Assembly (NCBI GenBank): GCA_021613375.1
Contig: CM038702.1
Span: 22,714,349-22,778,348, forward strand
Direction of reading: 5' to 3'
Origin: Megaleporinus macrocephalus
Taxonomy: Eukaryota; Chordata; Actinopteri; Characiformes; Anostomidae
Length of the DNA: 64,000 nt
Part shown: positions 1 through 12,270 of the stretch, in pieces
How positions within the stretch are numbered: the first letter of the stretch is position 1
How the letters are laid out: each line of letters starts with the position of its first letter
The notes under the pieces: generated by a model
What the model was told of the DNA's origin: nothing
What the model saw: only the letters and a program-made list of their open reading frames with translations
The model's database searches: none
Translations under genes and position numbers: made by a program

Positions 1-2933
1 TTAAACATAATTTTAAAATAGCAGCTGCAGCTTATACGTCTCACATTTCCAAAAAAAAGTTCATATTGTAGAGCATATTTATATTGCATATATTTAATAC
101 ATCTACATTTTTGCTGTTGTTAATTTTCTGACATGATCTGAAATTGTCAACTTGGCTTTGTGTCAAAACTTCATGATGAATGGATCTTTATAAACGGTCC
201 TAAATGACCAACATATAAATTCTCCATTGCATTGATTAAAAGTTAAAGTTTAGGCTGGTAGTAGTTCTGGTTAAAGTCCATGGGAAATAGATGAACGTCG
301 ATGTAATGTCCCCACAATTCACAGAAACAAACGTGCATGTGTGTGTTTAAGAGCAGAGACTCCTTTGAAATCACCAAACGCAGGCGAGCTCTTTGAAACA
401 GCAGACTATACAGGAGGTCTGTCAGTCTCTGGATCAAACACTCTGTCTGTCTCCATCTGATTATATGTTATATTTTAAAAGCAGCGTTAGTGCTCTGAGA
501 GCAGCATATCCTGAACATCGGAATGAGCATTTTGACAGTGGTGCTGGATTTACACACATTCAGGATGTGCTCTGGCACTCAGAAGTAATTCATGACCAAA
601 TATATTACGTTCTCACTGCAGACCCTGAAGCCTGTTCTCCTCCCTGCCATATCTAGTGTGCATATCTGCCTTACACACAGTTACAGCGGCCCTCTGTCCA
701 CAAACATACAATTTGGTTTTCTGGTTTCGTAACATTTTCCAAGCCACGATTACACTCTCCCTCTGGCTATCTGCTGAAACGTGCACTATTAAGTAGGTCA
801 CTCCATGTCAAATCGCTGGAGCTGGAGACGATATGTCACAGAGCTTGGAGACACAGTGTAATGAGCGAAGCGATGCCTCTGAGATTTGAATAAAACTTCT
901 GTATAAGGAGTGGCTGAGTTTCACTGTTACAAATTAGTATTTAATTACATCTTTGCACTGATGTGAGAATTTGATCACCGATAATGAATTTAATGAGCTA
1001 AAATTCAGACTGTTGGTGAAAAAAGTTATATTTTCATGGTCAACAATTTTATTTGAACAGTAGCCTGCAATAAGAAATAGTTCACCTGTTAGATTATTAT
1101 TATATGTTCTTTAAAACATAAACACCAGACAAATAGAAATACAGAAACAGAGGACAGAACCTTTCAACATTTTATGTTTTATTGGTTTCTGTTCTCTTAA
1201 TTTACTTCTTATGCCCTAGAAGGCTGTAGCTTTATGTTTTGTGACAGGTGGTATTTAAACTTTGAAACTGATTTTTTTTTTTTCATTTTATTTTCTATTA
1301 ATTTATTTAATTATTTTCTTTTGTACATTTTCAAGAATGTGCAAAATGGGAGGGGGGGGGCATCAGCTCCTTCAGATTTTAGGCTTGTTGATTTTTTAGT
1401 TTAAGGTAAAAGACAAAAAACAAAAGTGTGGTTCTTTAAAAGTTAAGTTCTTATTGTTATGTATTGTTCATATATTTTATGGCAGTAACAGTGGACTATT
1501 TAAATTAATGTTGCATTTTCATTACAGCATGCCAAATCATTTCCCTTCACAACAGTTTTAGGAGCATATCACAAAAACACATGCAGTCTGTGGTACCAAT
1601 CAGCTATTCCTGTGTCCAAAAGTGATCTAATAAAATTAATTAAAATATTTTTTAATATTTAAATTCTAAATTTCCTCTGAATACATAAAATCAAGCGAAA
1701 TGTGTCCTAAACCGGGATTTCTGCTTATAAAGTTGGAATGGTGGTGTTAAGATTTCAACATATGCTGCCAAATTAACATGGCTGCTCACAGTCAGCAAGA
1801 GTGAATTTGAATTATATTAGATTTAGATTAATCAACACATAGACACCATAGTTGGTCAAATCTTAAACACCGAACATTAAGTTCAATGTTTTGAGAAGAT
1901 AAATACACAAAGAACAGAGAAAAAGTTATCGCTCATATCACAAGCTTGCATTTATTAGTCTATAGATCAGTAGCAAGGCTAGCTGTTCGATGGGTAAACA
2001 CCACAGGGAATCCCATTCGCGAAGAAAAGCCATACTGAGTTAGCTGCTTTGCTAATGTATGTTTTTTTAAGCTGTCCTCCTCATTCGCCTTCCATCTACC
2101 CTCAAACTAGCCTGCCAGCAAATGAGCAGTTATAGTTTTCAGTTTTATAATTGCTCCCAAACTTAAAATACCTCATTGTGGGTTTTAAAACCTAAAAATC
2201 TTACTCATCAGCAAAACAAAAGCATGCTATAATTTCATACTAATTATTTCGCTCCAACAGTATCTGGAAGTGCAGATTCCAAATACCTACCCCATTTGTG
2301 GAAGTATGAGCATGCTTGCAAAAGAAATGGTCCCTGCAGTGCTTCAGTGCTTTTGTCACATTTTTAATGCGAAAGCTACCACATGTGGATGTGTAATGAA
2401 TAAGGTCTGGTCACTGAGTTACACTTTTCTTTCTTTCTCATCTTCTATCAGCATCTGTTCCAGTCACAGGTTCCGTGCACAGTGATGCTTTTCATAAAAT
2501 TTCTAAGCTCAACTGAACTCACTGTATAGCATCAGCACCTATTGCTTCATCCATTACCTTTATTTACCCAGACTAGTTAACATATAACCTTATTATTCAG
2601 TTACTAATCCTAATAGAACTTATCCAGTACAATCACTAAATATATTTAGTAAGTACTATGGGACAAATCAGGGACCAGTTTCCTTTATAACAGATAGAGA
2701 GAGTGTTCAATGTAAGGCTCACCTAGAAATTTAAGAATAATCTTTCTGCTCAGTTGCGTTCAGAAAAAAAAACAGCTCGGTTTGTTCTGTTTGTTTTGTG
2801 GGTGATAAACTGAAATGTGCAACTTCTGGAGTAAAAGGTGGTTTAATTAAAAACTCATTCAACAGCAAGCATGAGAAAGGATTGAATTCAGGGTTGAGTG
2901 CGTCTCAGCCTGCACAATTCATCTTGTTGATTA

Positions 2934-2974
<41 letters not shown>

Positions 2975-3284
2975 TCTTTCTCTCTCTCTCTCTTTAGTCA
3001 TTCTTCATGTTTCTGTTTTTCTCTCTACATCGTAGTTTTCTCTGTCTATCCACTTCATTCTCTGTATTTCCTTTTCTTTCTCTATCTCTCCTTTTGCTGT
3101 TGCTGTCTTTTAAGCTGTCTTCTATCTTGCTGACTTTGTTGACTCAATCTCTCTCTCTCTTATTTCACTCTCTCTTTTGCTCTTCCCTTTCTTGTTTCTG
3201 CATTTCTCCCTATTTCTTTCTCTCTCCCTTATTTTCATCTTCATTTTATTGACTCTTTTATTTTTTTTCTCTCTCTCTGTCCAG
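1..3284. other. Sequence upstream of the first recognised tmcc3 exon
   Basis: AT-rich sequence in which I recognise no exon. Short open frames at 393-656 and 2270-2485 show no family resemblance. The last 350 bases become strongly pyrimidine-rich (TC repeats) and run into the splice acceptor at 3283-3284. The stretch is therefore probably intron, with any 5' tmcc3 exons and promoter lying here undetected or before the window. Confidence 0.6.
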
Positions 3285-3761
3285 GCGGCTGAGGGAAGCA
3301 GTCTGGCTGTCCCCGGCACCATGCAGCGGGGCGGCTCAGAGACGTGTCTGGAGCCGGAGGGCGAGGGGTCCTTGCGGGACGGGGGTCGCGGGCGTCTGGG
3401 GCTAGAGGGGCTGCAGCAGAAGATGCTAAAGGTGACGGAGCAGCTGCGAATCGAGCAGGCCCTGCGTGACGAGAATGTGGCTGAGTACCTGAAGCTGATC
3501 AACAGCGCCGACAAGCAGCAAAGCGGGCGCATCAAACAGGTGTTTGAGAAGAAGAACCAGAAGTCAGCCCAGACCATCACTCAGCTGCAGCGCAAACTCG
3601 AGCAGTACCACCGCAAGATCAAAGAGTGTGACGTCACATCCTCCTCCAACGGGACCAAGCACACACACACACATGGCAAAGATGCAAAGGAAACGTCCAA
3701 GGACAGCTTGTGCAAGGAAGCGATGGTCAGGGGCAGCGGACGTCACCCACAGCTAGACAAG
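3285..3761 (+). CDS. tmcc3: tmcc3 exon A: first coiled-coil block
   Basis: The acceptor is ccag at 3281-3284 after a long TC tract, and the donor gtaatg begins at 3762. The exon opens in phase 0 and may contain the start at ATG 3321. It encodes QRGGSET, matching TMCC3 RRGGSDT, then a helix rich in Glu, Gln and Lys containing [15 protein letters not shown] and [18 protein letters not shown] repeat inside the exon (about 3660-3671) encodes HTHTH shortly before the donor. The exon ends PQLDK. Confidence 0.9.
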
Positions 3762-6700
3762 GTAATGAACGACATCCACGTAGCACTTTTCAGTAACTCT
3801 TGTTGTCATTATAGTCATTGTGAAAGCAGGAAAAAACAAGTGGTTTCTGAATGGACTAGGTGAAAGGCAAAGACAAGATCTGAGAATAGCAGTGTTACAG
3901 AGGTGAGGAACGGATGTTTTGAGCATAGACCCAACACTGTGAAATGTTTGGGAAATGCTTGTTTATTTATAGGGACAGTTTTAGAGGACTGAGCCAATAA
4001 AGAACTGTTCAGAGTGTTGTGATGGCAGTATATTGTGGATAAACTTGCGATGATAACACATGTCAATACAGTGACAGTAACTATAAAATAATAACTTTTG
4101 CACAGGCCACATTTATTATAAAACATAATTTTAGGTATATTTAATTTCATTCTTTTCCAGTATGTTCAGTTCAGCAAATAAGCAGCAACTCTGGCTTATT
4201 TAGATGATAACTTACTTTTAATTACAAAGTTAACAAAACATTTCATTCGAGCAGGGATGGCCAAACCTTTGAAACGACTATAAATCTGAGAGTGCGACAT
4301 TTTACAGCATCTACTCAAATGTGTGCTCTAATAGTTCATCTGTTATTCATTTTTATTTCTTTAAAAAAGCTACGTTGGAGAAGAAAGCTTCTGTCTGGAA
4401 TCACTCTAATTCCTTCAGTAGAACATAATGGGTGCAATATGAATTTCAGTACACTGTTTCAAATATGAATTGTCAGTACTGTACTGAAATCATTACACCT
4501 TTCTTAAATATGTAACAGGGTCATTTCAGTGGCCGTACTGCTTTTTATGTATTTGTCCACAATTTGTTACACCCAAAAAATCAGTGATGCCTATTTTACT
4601 TTATAAAGGTGGTGACTCTGCACTAGATGTGTAACACTGCAGTGTGTAGTTGTGACATTGCAATGCTAAACTGTTACAGTGTGCATCCTGCTGATGTCAC
4701 AGTGGACCATAGAGAATGGAGATTTTATACATTTTTATAAAACCTTGTCTTCTCAGTTTTACCCACTTTTTGAAAAGTAAATTGAAATAAATTCAGCATC
4801 AGCCACTTGGCAGACACCACATTCCATGGTGAAGATGATCATGAATTCTGTTGGCTTCAAATTGCATTATAAATGGCATTAAGGAGATCACATTTATACA
4901 TTTAAATTCTTAAAAAGACTTAATTAACATTTAATTTCTTACTATATCCAAAAAATATTATTATTTAATATGACTTAATTTTACATTTGAAAATATAAAA
5001 TTATAACATGATGCTTAAAGACTGGTTTAAAACAAGTCATATTTAGTATTCAGCTAATTTAGAATAGTCAGCAAACAACAAACTGGTTGCAAGTGCAGGG
5101 TGGCTTTATGCGGTGCTGTCCCAAGTCAGAACCGTTACAAATGGGGATCAAAATACAACAGGCAACATCATAACCAGATCCATGTAAAAAAAAAAAAAAC
5201 GGGAGAAAGAAAAAGAATAAGAAAGATAAACCAGAGTACTCTGGTATACCAGTACTTTGGTGAAGCAACACAGGCTAACTGAGGTCACAAACACAGAAAA
5301 ATATGTGTGTCCTTGATCAACTGCAGGTATGTGAAATGAAGAAGAGGGTGAATCCAGGGAAATGAAAAACTAAAACACCTGGCCTAGCCAAGTGAGGGGG
5401 TAGTTTGTGACACGAAAACCAACAGTTGTGGTCAGAGACCATTGATGAGGGACTAGAGGACATATCACTGATATGTATATGCAAGGATTGTGCAGTCTCT
5501 TTTAATAGATGTTAATTTATTGTTTATGTCTGTCACAATCTACCTTATTGGTCAAGTAAACACATGAATACTCTCCCCACTTCAGTCTCCTTTTATTACC
5601 TTTCTAATTCAAAAAGTTAATATTAAGCATTTCCATAGCAGTAAGGTTCTGAATGTGTTCACATACTCTAGAAACTGTTACACTCCAGTAATAAACACAC
5701 CACTGAGCTTCTTGTATATAGTGATAGGACACACGGTATCACAGAAACTTTCAATTCCACATGCTGATCCATTTCATTGCCCAATGAGGACATGCTTGCT
5801 ACTCCTGACACTCTGGGATCAGATTTTAACAAGCTAAAAGATACAATGACAGCCTCTCTGTATGTATTGCCTGCAAGACTTTAGATTAATTTAAAGCCTG
5901 TAGACACTCTGCAGTAAATTAACACTTACTGCTTTTCCAGGTGAAGACCATCGGCCCAGGCGTTTCTCTCTCACCGCCTTTCTTTTTCAACAAGTCGCGT
6001 GGCTTCGCCAACCTCATCCGCAACAAGTTTGGCAGTGCCGACAACATTGCCCATCTGAAGAGCTCAATGGAGACAGGGGGTGGACTGCAGGCAGAGGGGG
6101 CAGGACGAGCACTGAGTGGCAGTGCCACGCTGACCAGCAAACCCAAATACCCGAGCGATGACGAGTGCTCCACGGGCACGTCTGTGTCTGCGGAGAGCAA
6201 CGGGCATAACTCGGCCCTGGGGGCTGCTCACATTGAGGCGGTGCCGGGGGAAAGCTCCAGCAGGCTGGCTGAGGCCCTGGAGGAGGTGCGAGAGGTGAGG
6301 GAGGCTCAGACTCACCTGGCAGAAGACATAGAGAGCCTGAGGAGCCAGATAAAGCGCAACTACGGCTTCATCTCACAGATGCTTCACGAGGAGAGATACA
6401 GGTAAACACATATGCACACGTAACCTCACGAATTCTATATTATATACTATATCTTCCCCAAAGACTGATTGGTATGGTGTAGTATGGTTGCCAAGGTGGG
6501 AAATTTAACCCCAGTCTACAGCATGGAGGGCAGTGGTGTAACCCACTACAATATACCAACCACTGTATACATATGCTGTTCATCCATATATTAAGGAGAC
6601 CTGGTTTTCAGCAATGATGCAGACCCTGGTGTTTACACTGTAGGAGGTGGTCTTTAGAGAAATACTTTGGCAAAATACACAATTTTCGACTTACACCACG

Positions 6701-9224
6701 TGTAATGGATCAGCCACATCAGAATTTTGTTTTTTTATTTCAGAACTGGAGCTTCTAGTACAATAAATACTACAATTCAGTAGGTTGAGCTAGAAAAATA
6801 ACCACAATTCACCACAGCCATTTTAGACACCACCATGTCTGGTATTCACTAAGCAGGACTGTTGTTGGATCAGATTCCTTCATATTTATGATGGTAATTA
6901 TCACAAATATTAATTCTACCTCAGCACTCCTACTCCTAGGGTGATTTTGAATACAGACCCAGTTGTCTAAAGTGGCTTCCTAAAGTTTTCTTTGTTTTCA
7001 TCATTGACAGTAAGTGACACTTTGTCATAACCCACATTGACAGGTCTGTGTGACTTTAATGAAGACATGGATGTGGTTCGCCGTGTTTTGGTGATGTATT
7101 TTCACAAATATGATTTTGGGAATTTGGCTGGCTGTTGAGAAGTGTTTGTTAGCAATGCTGCCCTTGTTGCTCCAGTTCCGAACTAAAGAAGCAACATTTG
7201 GACTCCAAACATGCCTTAACCTATAAACATTATTTGGGGTAAGCAGAAAAAGGTGTGAACTAGATAGAATTAGCCAGTCTTTTTCTTTGCTCCATGGTAG
7301 TGGATGTGCTGCAGAAGGTCTTGCACTAAAAAAACACATTACGTTTGTGGCAGAGGGCTGTAAGGAGTTTTACAGATAAAAAAATAACAGAAGAAAATGC
7401 ATTAGTAATACAAATGCTGTCTTTCATAGCAGAGCTCAGTTCTCTGATCTCCATCCTGAAGCAGGTCCTCAAAGCTCCTGTGTGAGTCAGTGAGTCATCT
7501 CTTTGTGCTTCTGAACATATTTAACTGGTTGGTATGTTACCCAGTGTCCCTAAAGTGATAACATACTGGGTAGTAAAATTGACAGATTTCTGTAGCTGGA
7601 TCTGTTTCTCCAGCATCTCCAGTGTTTGTTTAATAAAATGGTGAAATTAAGTTTTCAGTGTGTTAAAAATCTCATCTGCTTTTTTTACCCACATAATTCT
7701 GCTGGGTATAAAAAGACCATATAATGATCAAACATAGAAACAGAAAAATTCTGCTTCTGTTTACCCATAGTGGGTTCAGTGTGGCATTCACTCCCACCAT
7801 GTCGGCATGGGATGCTTGGCTGCTGTGTGTGATAAGGAAGCAGGACTAGAGTTTTGGATTGTGGATCAGAGGGCAGAATGCTTGTTTATACAAAAAGGAA
7901 AGAATAAACACTTTCTTCTTAAGTTGTCCTAGTCCTAGAACGAACCATTTCCTTTGTACATTTGGTGGGAAAACCCATCAGCATGATACAGAAGCTTGGA
8001 ACTAACACAATGTTATTTAGCCAAAATTTTAATTCTGAATTATTTATGGTTAATATGCGTAGACACTACAGTCATATACAAAAGTCTGATTAAATGACAT
8101 GTTTTGCAGTGAAAACTGTGAACACATCCAAAATGAAACAAAATAAATAAAACATAAAATGTTTCCAGTTAAAAAAAGCTATGTCACATATTTTGTGGTA
8201 TGTTAAACTTAAATAAAGTAAATTGTGTGCTGAAATTTACAATGCCATATTTAATTACCTTGAATCGTTGTACACACAAACTCTTACCCACTGTGTGTGC
8301 TTGTCTCTGGCAGGTGTGAACGGCTGGAGGATCAGCTGAATGACCTGACTGAGCTGCATCAGAATGAAACAGCCAACTTGAAGCAGGAGCTGGCCAGCAT
8401 TGAGGAGAAAGTAGCCTACCAGGCCTACGAACGAGCCCGCGACATACAGGTACACACACACACACACACACGCACACACACACAGACACACATAACGGTG
8501 TCTGTTTAGGCATTCCACCATAATACCTTAATAACACTGACAGGTTTTAGGGTGTGTGTGAGGTGAACAAACAGCTTATTGCTAAAGTTACACTGTTCTG
8601 ATGTTGTAAGGTGCTAGTTGTGAAACATGTTTGAAGCCATACAGATCTTGCAGAGAAGTGTATTGTGCAGAAGTTTGAATTTAGATTCACAATAAAATGT
8701 TTGACATTGTACAGTAAATGTGTTCTGTAAATAGGTGAGTCCAAACTTTTGACTGGTAGTTAAGTCTAAAGCTGAGCCCAACACTGCATACTGCTATACC
8801 AGATAGTGTAGTTTGTGTCCTATAGTAGTATGTGTTTTTTTCTTTAATTTGGTAATAACTTCATTCCTTCCCCTCTCTTTTCTTTTGTCTCTCTCTCTCT
8901 CTCTATGCTCCTGTCTCGTAGGAGGCACTGGAGGTGTGTCAGACGCGGATCAGTAAGCTGGAGCTGCAGCAGCAGCAGCAACAGTTAGTGCAGCTGGAGA
9001 GCGCTGATGCGAAAGTGCTGCTGGGAAAGTGCATCAACATCATGCTGGCAATTGCCACGGTGATCCTGGTGTGTGTCTCCACGGCAGCCAAGTTCACGGC
9101 GCCGTTGCTACGGAGCCGTCTACACGTGCTCGGGACCTTTGTGTGTGTGTGTGTGCTCGCGCTGGGCTGGAGCCACTGGGAGCACGTACAGTGTGCAGCC
9201 GAGAGGATGTTCCTGCCCAGCTGA
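3285..9224 (+). CDS. tmcc3: tmcc3-like gene, four exons (whole visible span)
   Basis: Transmembrane and coiled-coil domain family protein; family members sit in the endoplasmic reticulum membrane by a C-terminal hairpin and associate through coiled coils. Coding exons are 3285-3761, 5941-6401, 8314-8449 and 8922-9224, and they join in one frame (phases 0, 2, 0). The blocks [34 protein letters not shown] and [20 protein letters not shown] are TMCC hallmarks. The segment [14 protein letters not shown] and the first membrane span match TMCC3 better than TMCC1 or TMCC2. Translation from the ATG at 3321 (context CACCATGC) gives 446 residues, the size of a short TMCC3 form. The frame stays open upstream to the acceptor, so a longer form using an unseen 5' exon is possible. 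The neighbour on the right is a laminin gene in tail-to-tail orientation. Confidence 0.9.
3321..3323 (+). promoter_or_regulatory. tmcc3: Candidate tmcc3 initiation codon
   Basis: ATG in the strong context GGCACCATGC, with A at -3, immediately upstream of the conserved QRGGSET block. It corresponds to the start of a short TMCC3 isoform. The reading frame is also open through the twelve codons before it, so it may be an internal methionine of a longer form. Confidence 0.5.
3762..5940 (+). other. tmcc3 intron between exons A and B
   Basis: About 2.2 kb of AT-rich sequence. I see no exon, RNA gene or clear mobile element in it. A poly-A stretch lies near 5166-5179. The 3' end gives a clear acceptor, tgcttttccag, at 5940. 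Confidence 0.6.
5941..6401 (+). CDS. tmcc3: tmcc3 exon B: conserved central block and second coiled coil
   Basis: Spliced in phase 0 after ttttccag; donor gtaaac at 6402 (phase 2). Encodes [20 protein letters not shown], then [19 protein letters not shown] and [20 protein letters not shown], all positions shared with TMCC3. A Ser/Gly-rich linker follows, then a helical segment ([20 protein letters not shown], then [17 protein letters not shown]). The exon is GC-richer than the surrounding introns, as expected for coding sequence. Confidence 0.93.
6402..8313 (+). other. tmcc3 intron between exons B and C
   Basis: About 1.9 kb without a recognisable gene. The only structured part I see is a relic at 6470-6570 that resembles a second copy near 49.0 kb (described separately). 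The rest is AT-rich single-copy-looking sequence. Confidence 0.55.
8314..8449 (+). CDS. tmcc3: tmcc3 exon C: core coiled coil
   Basis: Acceptor ggcag at 8309-8313; donor gtacac at 8450. The exon completes the split arginine codon and encodes [20 protein letters not shown] then [20 protein letters not shown], the most conserved helix of the TMCC family. A CA repeat starts at the donor itself. Confidence 0.94.
8450..8491 (+). repeat. CA microsatellite starting at a splice donor
   Basis: Forty or so bases of almost pure CA beginning inside the 5' splice site of tmcc3 exon C (CAG then gtacacacac). CA-rich intronic RNA is known to bind hnRNP L, so an effect on exon use is conceivable; this is inference. 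Confidence 0.9.
8922..9224 (+). CDS. tmcc3: tmcc3 exon D: C-terminal membrane anchor and stop
   Basis: Acceptor tcgtag at 8916-8921 after a TC tract; stop TGA at 9222-9224. Encodes [20 protein letters not shown] (a Gln tract conserved in the family), then two membrane spans: roughly [20 protein letters not shown] and a second around [14 protein letters not shown]. The chain ends ERMFLPS. Part of the second span is coded by a GT repeat (9138-9153). Confidence 0.94.
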   Translation, partial: EALEVCQTRISKLELQQQQQQLVQLESADAKVLLGKCINIMLAIATVILVCVSTAAKFTAPLLRSRLHVLGTFVCVCVLALGWSHWEHVQCAAERMFLPS

Positions 9225-9238
9225 GGAGCTTAACACCT

Positions 9239-9280
9239 GTGTGTATGTGTGTGTGTGTGTGTGTGTGTTTGTTTGTGTTT
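9239..9280 (+). repeat. GT microsatellite in tmcc3 3' UTR
   Basis: Interrupted GT repeat fifteen bases after the tmcc3 stop codon. Confidence 0.9.
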
Positions 9281-10840
9281 ATGTTTGTACAATCGCACAC
9301 TAAAAACGGGCTGCGCTGAAGTGACCTGATGGATCAGTTCCACATGAATGGAATATATGACGTCTGCACACGTCTGTTTAAGTTCTGCAGTTTACTTGAT
9401 TTTCACAGTAATTGTGCTGATGAGTAATAATAATATATACTGTTCGTGTGGAAGTGATGTACACATATAATAATCCAGTACACTCAGTGCACCTGTTCTT
9501 TTTAGTGTAATACTGACACCGGAACTGCAGTTGTGTCCTGGACTCTTCCCTACAGCCGGGCATTTGCAATGACAAACCGTTCCCTGAATTCTGGCTTTAA
9601 AGGAACTCTTGTGTGTGTTTTATTTTGTGTGTTTAGACCATAATGCCCATCCACACCTTCACTAGAGTTCCAGTTGGCCCTGGACTCATCACTACAGTTG
9701 AACCTTCGCTACATTGAACTGTTACCTGAATTATGGCTTTAAAAAACTGTGTGTACTTGTGTGTTGATCTGCTTCTCTACTCCAGCATATACGGGTCCAT
9801 CTCTGTTACTGTATTAGCTGTTTTGACCTGATTCACTATACTGTTTTTTCTAGGGGTGCACATGTAGCTGCGGACAATATATTGTTTGCCAGTGAATGGA
9901 AAAACATAGCTATTATTATTTGCCCGATATTGGAATTATGACTGATAATCATAACCAATAATTTAGCACCCTGTTTTTACTGTTCTATTTATTACACCCT
10001 TAAAATACGAGTTCATTTGCAAAGGCACGGATTATAAATACAATTCTGGACACTCGGAAGAACCATGTGAAATGAATGGTGGAGCGCCTGTTGTATATGT
10101 TTTCTTGACAAACCTTTTTTAAAATGATTCTGAATAGCGGCCATTCATATTGAATGGTATGCATCTGAAGTACAATTGTAAGTTGACCCTGGATGAGAAT
10201 GTCATTACGAATACATTACCAGTCAAACATTTTCACATTATTATGAACTAGAAAAGTGCATCTCCTGAAGGAAACGCAGTATAAGCAGTGCGAGGAACGA
10301 GGGATGAATAAACAATGTGTAGAGGAGTCTGGGTCAGTGTGTTTAGGAACCTGCCCTCAGTGAGTACGTGCAGTTGGCTGTAGATTTAATAAATCACAAC
10401 ATTGGGTTGCGCTCAAAAATGAATAGGACCCTATAGGGGAAAAAAGAGGGATGGAAAAAAACGACAAACAGACTAGTGCAGGTCAAACCAACAATTGTGG
10501 TTGAGTGTCCGCAGTCTGTGTATCAGAAACAGTGTCTGAGTGGTGGCACTCCTCTGTCCTATTTCCTATTTATTCCCTATGGAAAAAATTGTTTTCCAGA
10601 ACCTGTGCATCCGATCAAAAATCTTTATACAAGCCCAAATCACACAATCAGACCAGAGAATAAGGAGTTGGAACGGTGTTGGGTTATGCAGTGATGATCT
10701 GTCAGAAAGCAAAAAACGAATAATAATATGGTATCGCATTGCAAAGCAATTATCTTTCCATTTTAGAAAAATGAATTCACCAAAACTATGAAAGAAATAT
10801 TGACCCTGCCTTCCTTCTACACACAACAGCTGATTTAACA

Positions 10841-11100
10841 TAAAGTCACTATCCAATAAAAAACAAGTATCTCTAAAATGGCAACGTTACAGTAGAAGAA
10901 AAAACTGTCCTCACTATCAGTGTAAATCAATGGAACCAGAATTTTTTCCAAGCTATTTTGAAGCATTTCTATTGGTCCAAATTGATTGGTTCTATTGATT
11001 TTCTCACAATGTAAAGGGCTGCTGCATACAATTAATGTAGAAAAATAGAAATCAACAAAAATGAAGATACATGTTTTTTATTGGACAGTGACGATATATT
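10841..11100. mobile_element. Palindromic MITE-like element, copy B (near full length)
   Basis: Left end contains gtcactatccaataaaaaac and the right end ttttttattggacagtgacg, which are inverted copies of one another. The interior matches copies at 30.3, 44.4, 57.5 and 62.4 kb (shared core ctatttt-gaagcatttctattggtcc). No transposase frame is present, so it would be non-autonomous. Confidence 0.7.
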
Positions 11101-12270
11101 TATTTTGATTGAATGGAAGCATGCAGTCAGGCGTGTCTACAGTTTTACTGAGATTGTCCTCAACGAAGCCTTGCATATTGGTTACTATTATCTTTCCAAA
11201 AATTCCATATCGGTGCGTCCTACTCCCTCAGAGTCTCACCAATATGTACATACTTGGAGCTCTGTGTGCTCGGACGGAGTAAACACAACATTTAGCCGTA
11301 ACAGAGTTTAGGCATTCCAGAATGTTTGTGTTATTACGGCTTACTTCTCCTGGAGAGTGGGAGTAGTGTGGCGCTCCGCACACACAGCTTAACATATGCA
11401 CACACACACTCGCCCTCTGAAACGCACAATGAAGGCAGAGCCGTGTTTGCGTACTAAACCCTGTGAAAATGAAGTCTATTGTTATATGTTGACAGTATAT
11501 TCCAGAAAGGACTGGAGGGAATAAATGGAATATGTTGTAATATATTTCCAATGTATTACATTGTATGTATGGGGCAGCTTCAGCGTGCATTACTACTGCG
11601 CAGAAATGTGAACATGCTTTTTGTTATTGTTTGACAAAGTTTGTGATTGGTTGCCTTTCTAAGAGAACATGTGAAGTAAGCTAAGCTATATAAAATTCTC
11701 TAGGATTGTTTTAAATGAAGGCTGAAAGAACTATTTTTGTACCTTTTTAAACCTCTGTTCAGAAACTATGTTGGAGCCAATGCAAATACAGTGATCTCCA
11801 CCGACTTGGAATGTGTGATGTTGTTTTTATCTCTGTTTCTTCTCGAGAATGAAACCTGGATTGGGTTAATATTTACTGTGTGAAGACACATGGCTGATTT
11901 GAAGGTCTAAAGATGTTGATTATTAAAGTAAAGGAAGAGAGAAGACAGAAGGTCGTTACCTTGGTGATGTTGTATGCTGATATTTCTTTCTTATACCTGT
12001 ACAGGAAAAGAAAAAGATTATTTTAATATTTGCACAGACAGTGGAAGATCTGGGTTCAGCTTTCATCCCTGATTTGAGGCCAAGTGACCAGTTTAGTATG
12101 AAGGACTAAATTAGTGGACCCACCTGATCAAGCTGTTCAGTGTCTTCAGAAGACCAACTCTAGTAATGATCACAATGTGATTGTTTATTTATTTATGTTT
12201 TGAGAACAAAACAAACCTGTGGACTGAGAAGTGGACAGTGCATTTAGAAATTTCAGTAATAAAGTTTACA

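Larger units (their letters stand above)
9225..12270 (+). other. Presumed tmcc3 3' UTR and downstream sequence
   Basis: A GT repeat (9239-9280) follows the stop codon closely. Candidate AATAAA signals occur at 10307-10312, 11520-11525 and 12258-12263; I cannot tell which is used. A long 3' UTR would be usual for TMCC genes. The stretch also contains a MITE-like copy (10841-11100). Open frames here are short and match nothing I know. Confidence 0.4.

Noticed and set aside
393..801. Overlapping frames near the left edge as an upstream exon
   Set aside because: No similarity to the TMCC N-terminus or any family I know, and no supporting splice sites.
2798..3252. Ser/Leu-rich frames in the TC tract before tmcc3 exon A
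   Set aside because: Repeat-coded intron sequence ending at the acceptor; the real exon begins at 3285.
3122..3580. 152-residue minus-strand frame opposite tmcc3 exon A
   Set aside because: Shadow of the conserved plus-strand TMCC coding sequence.
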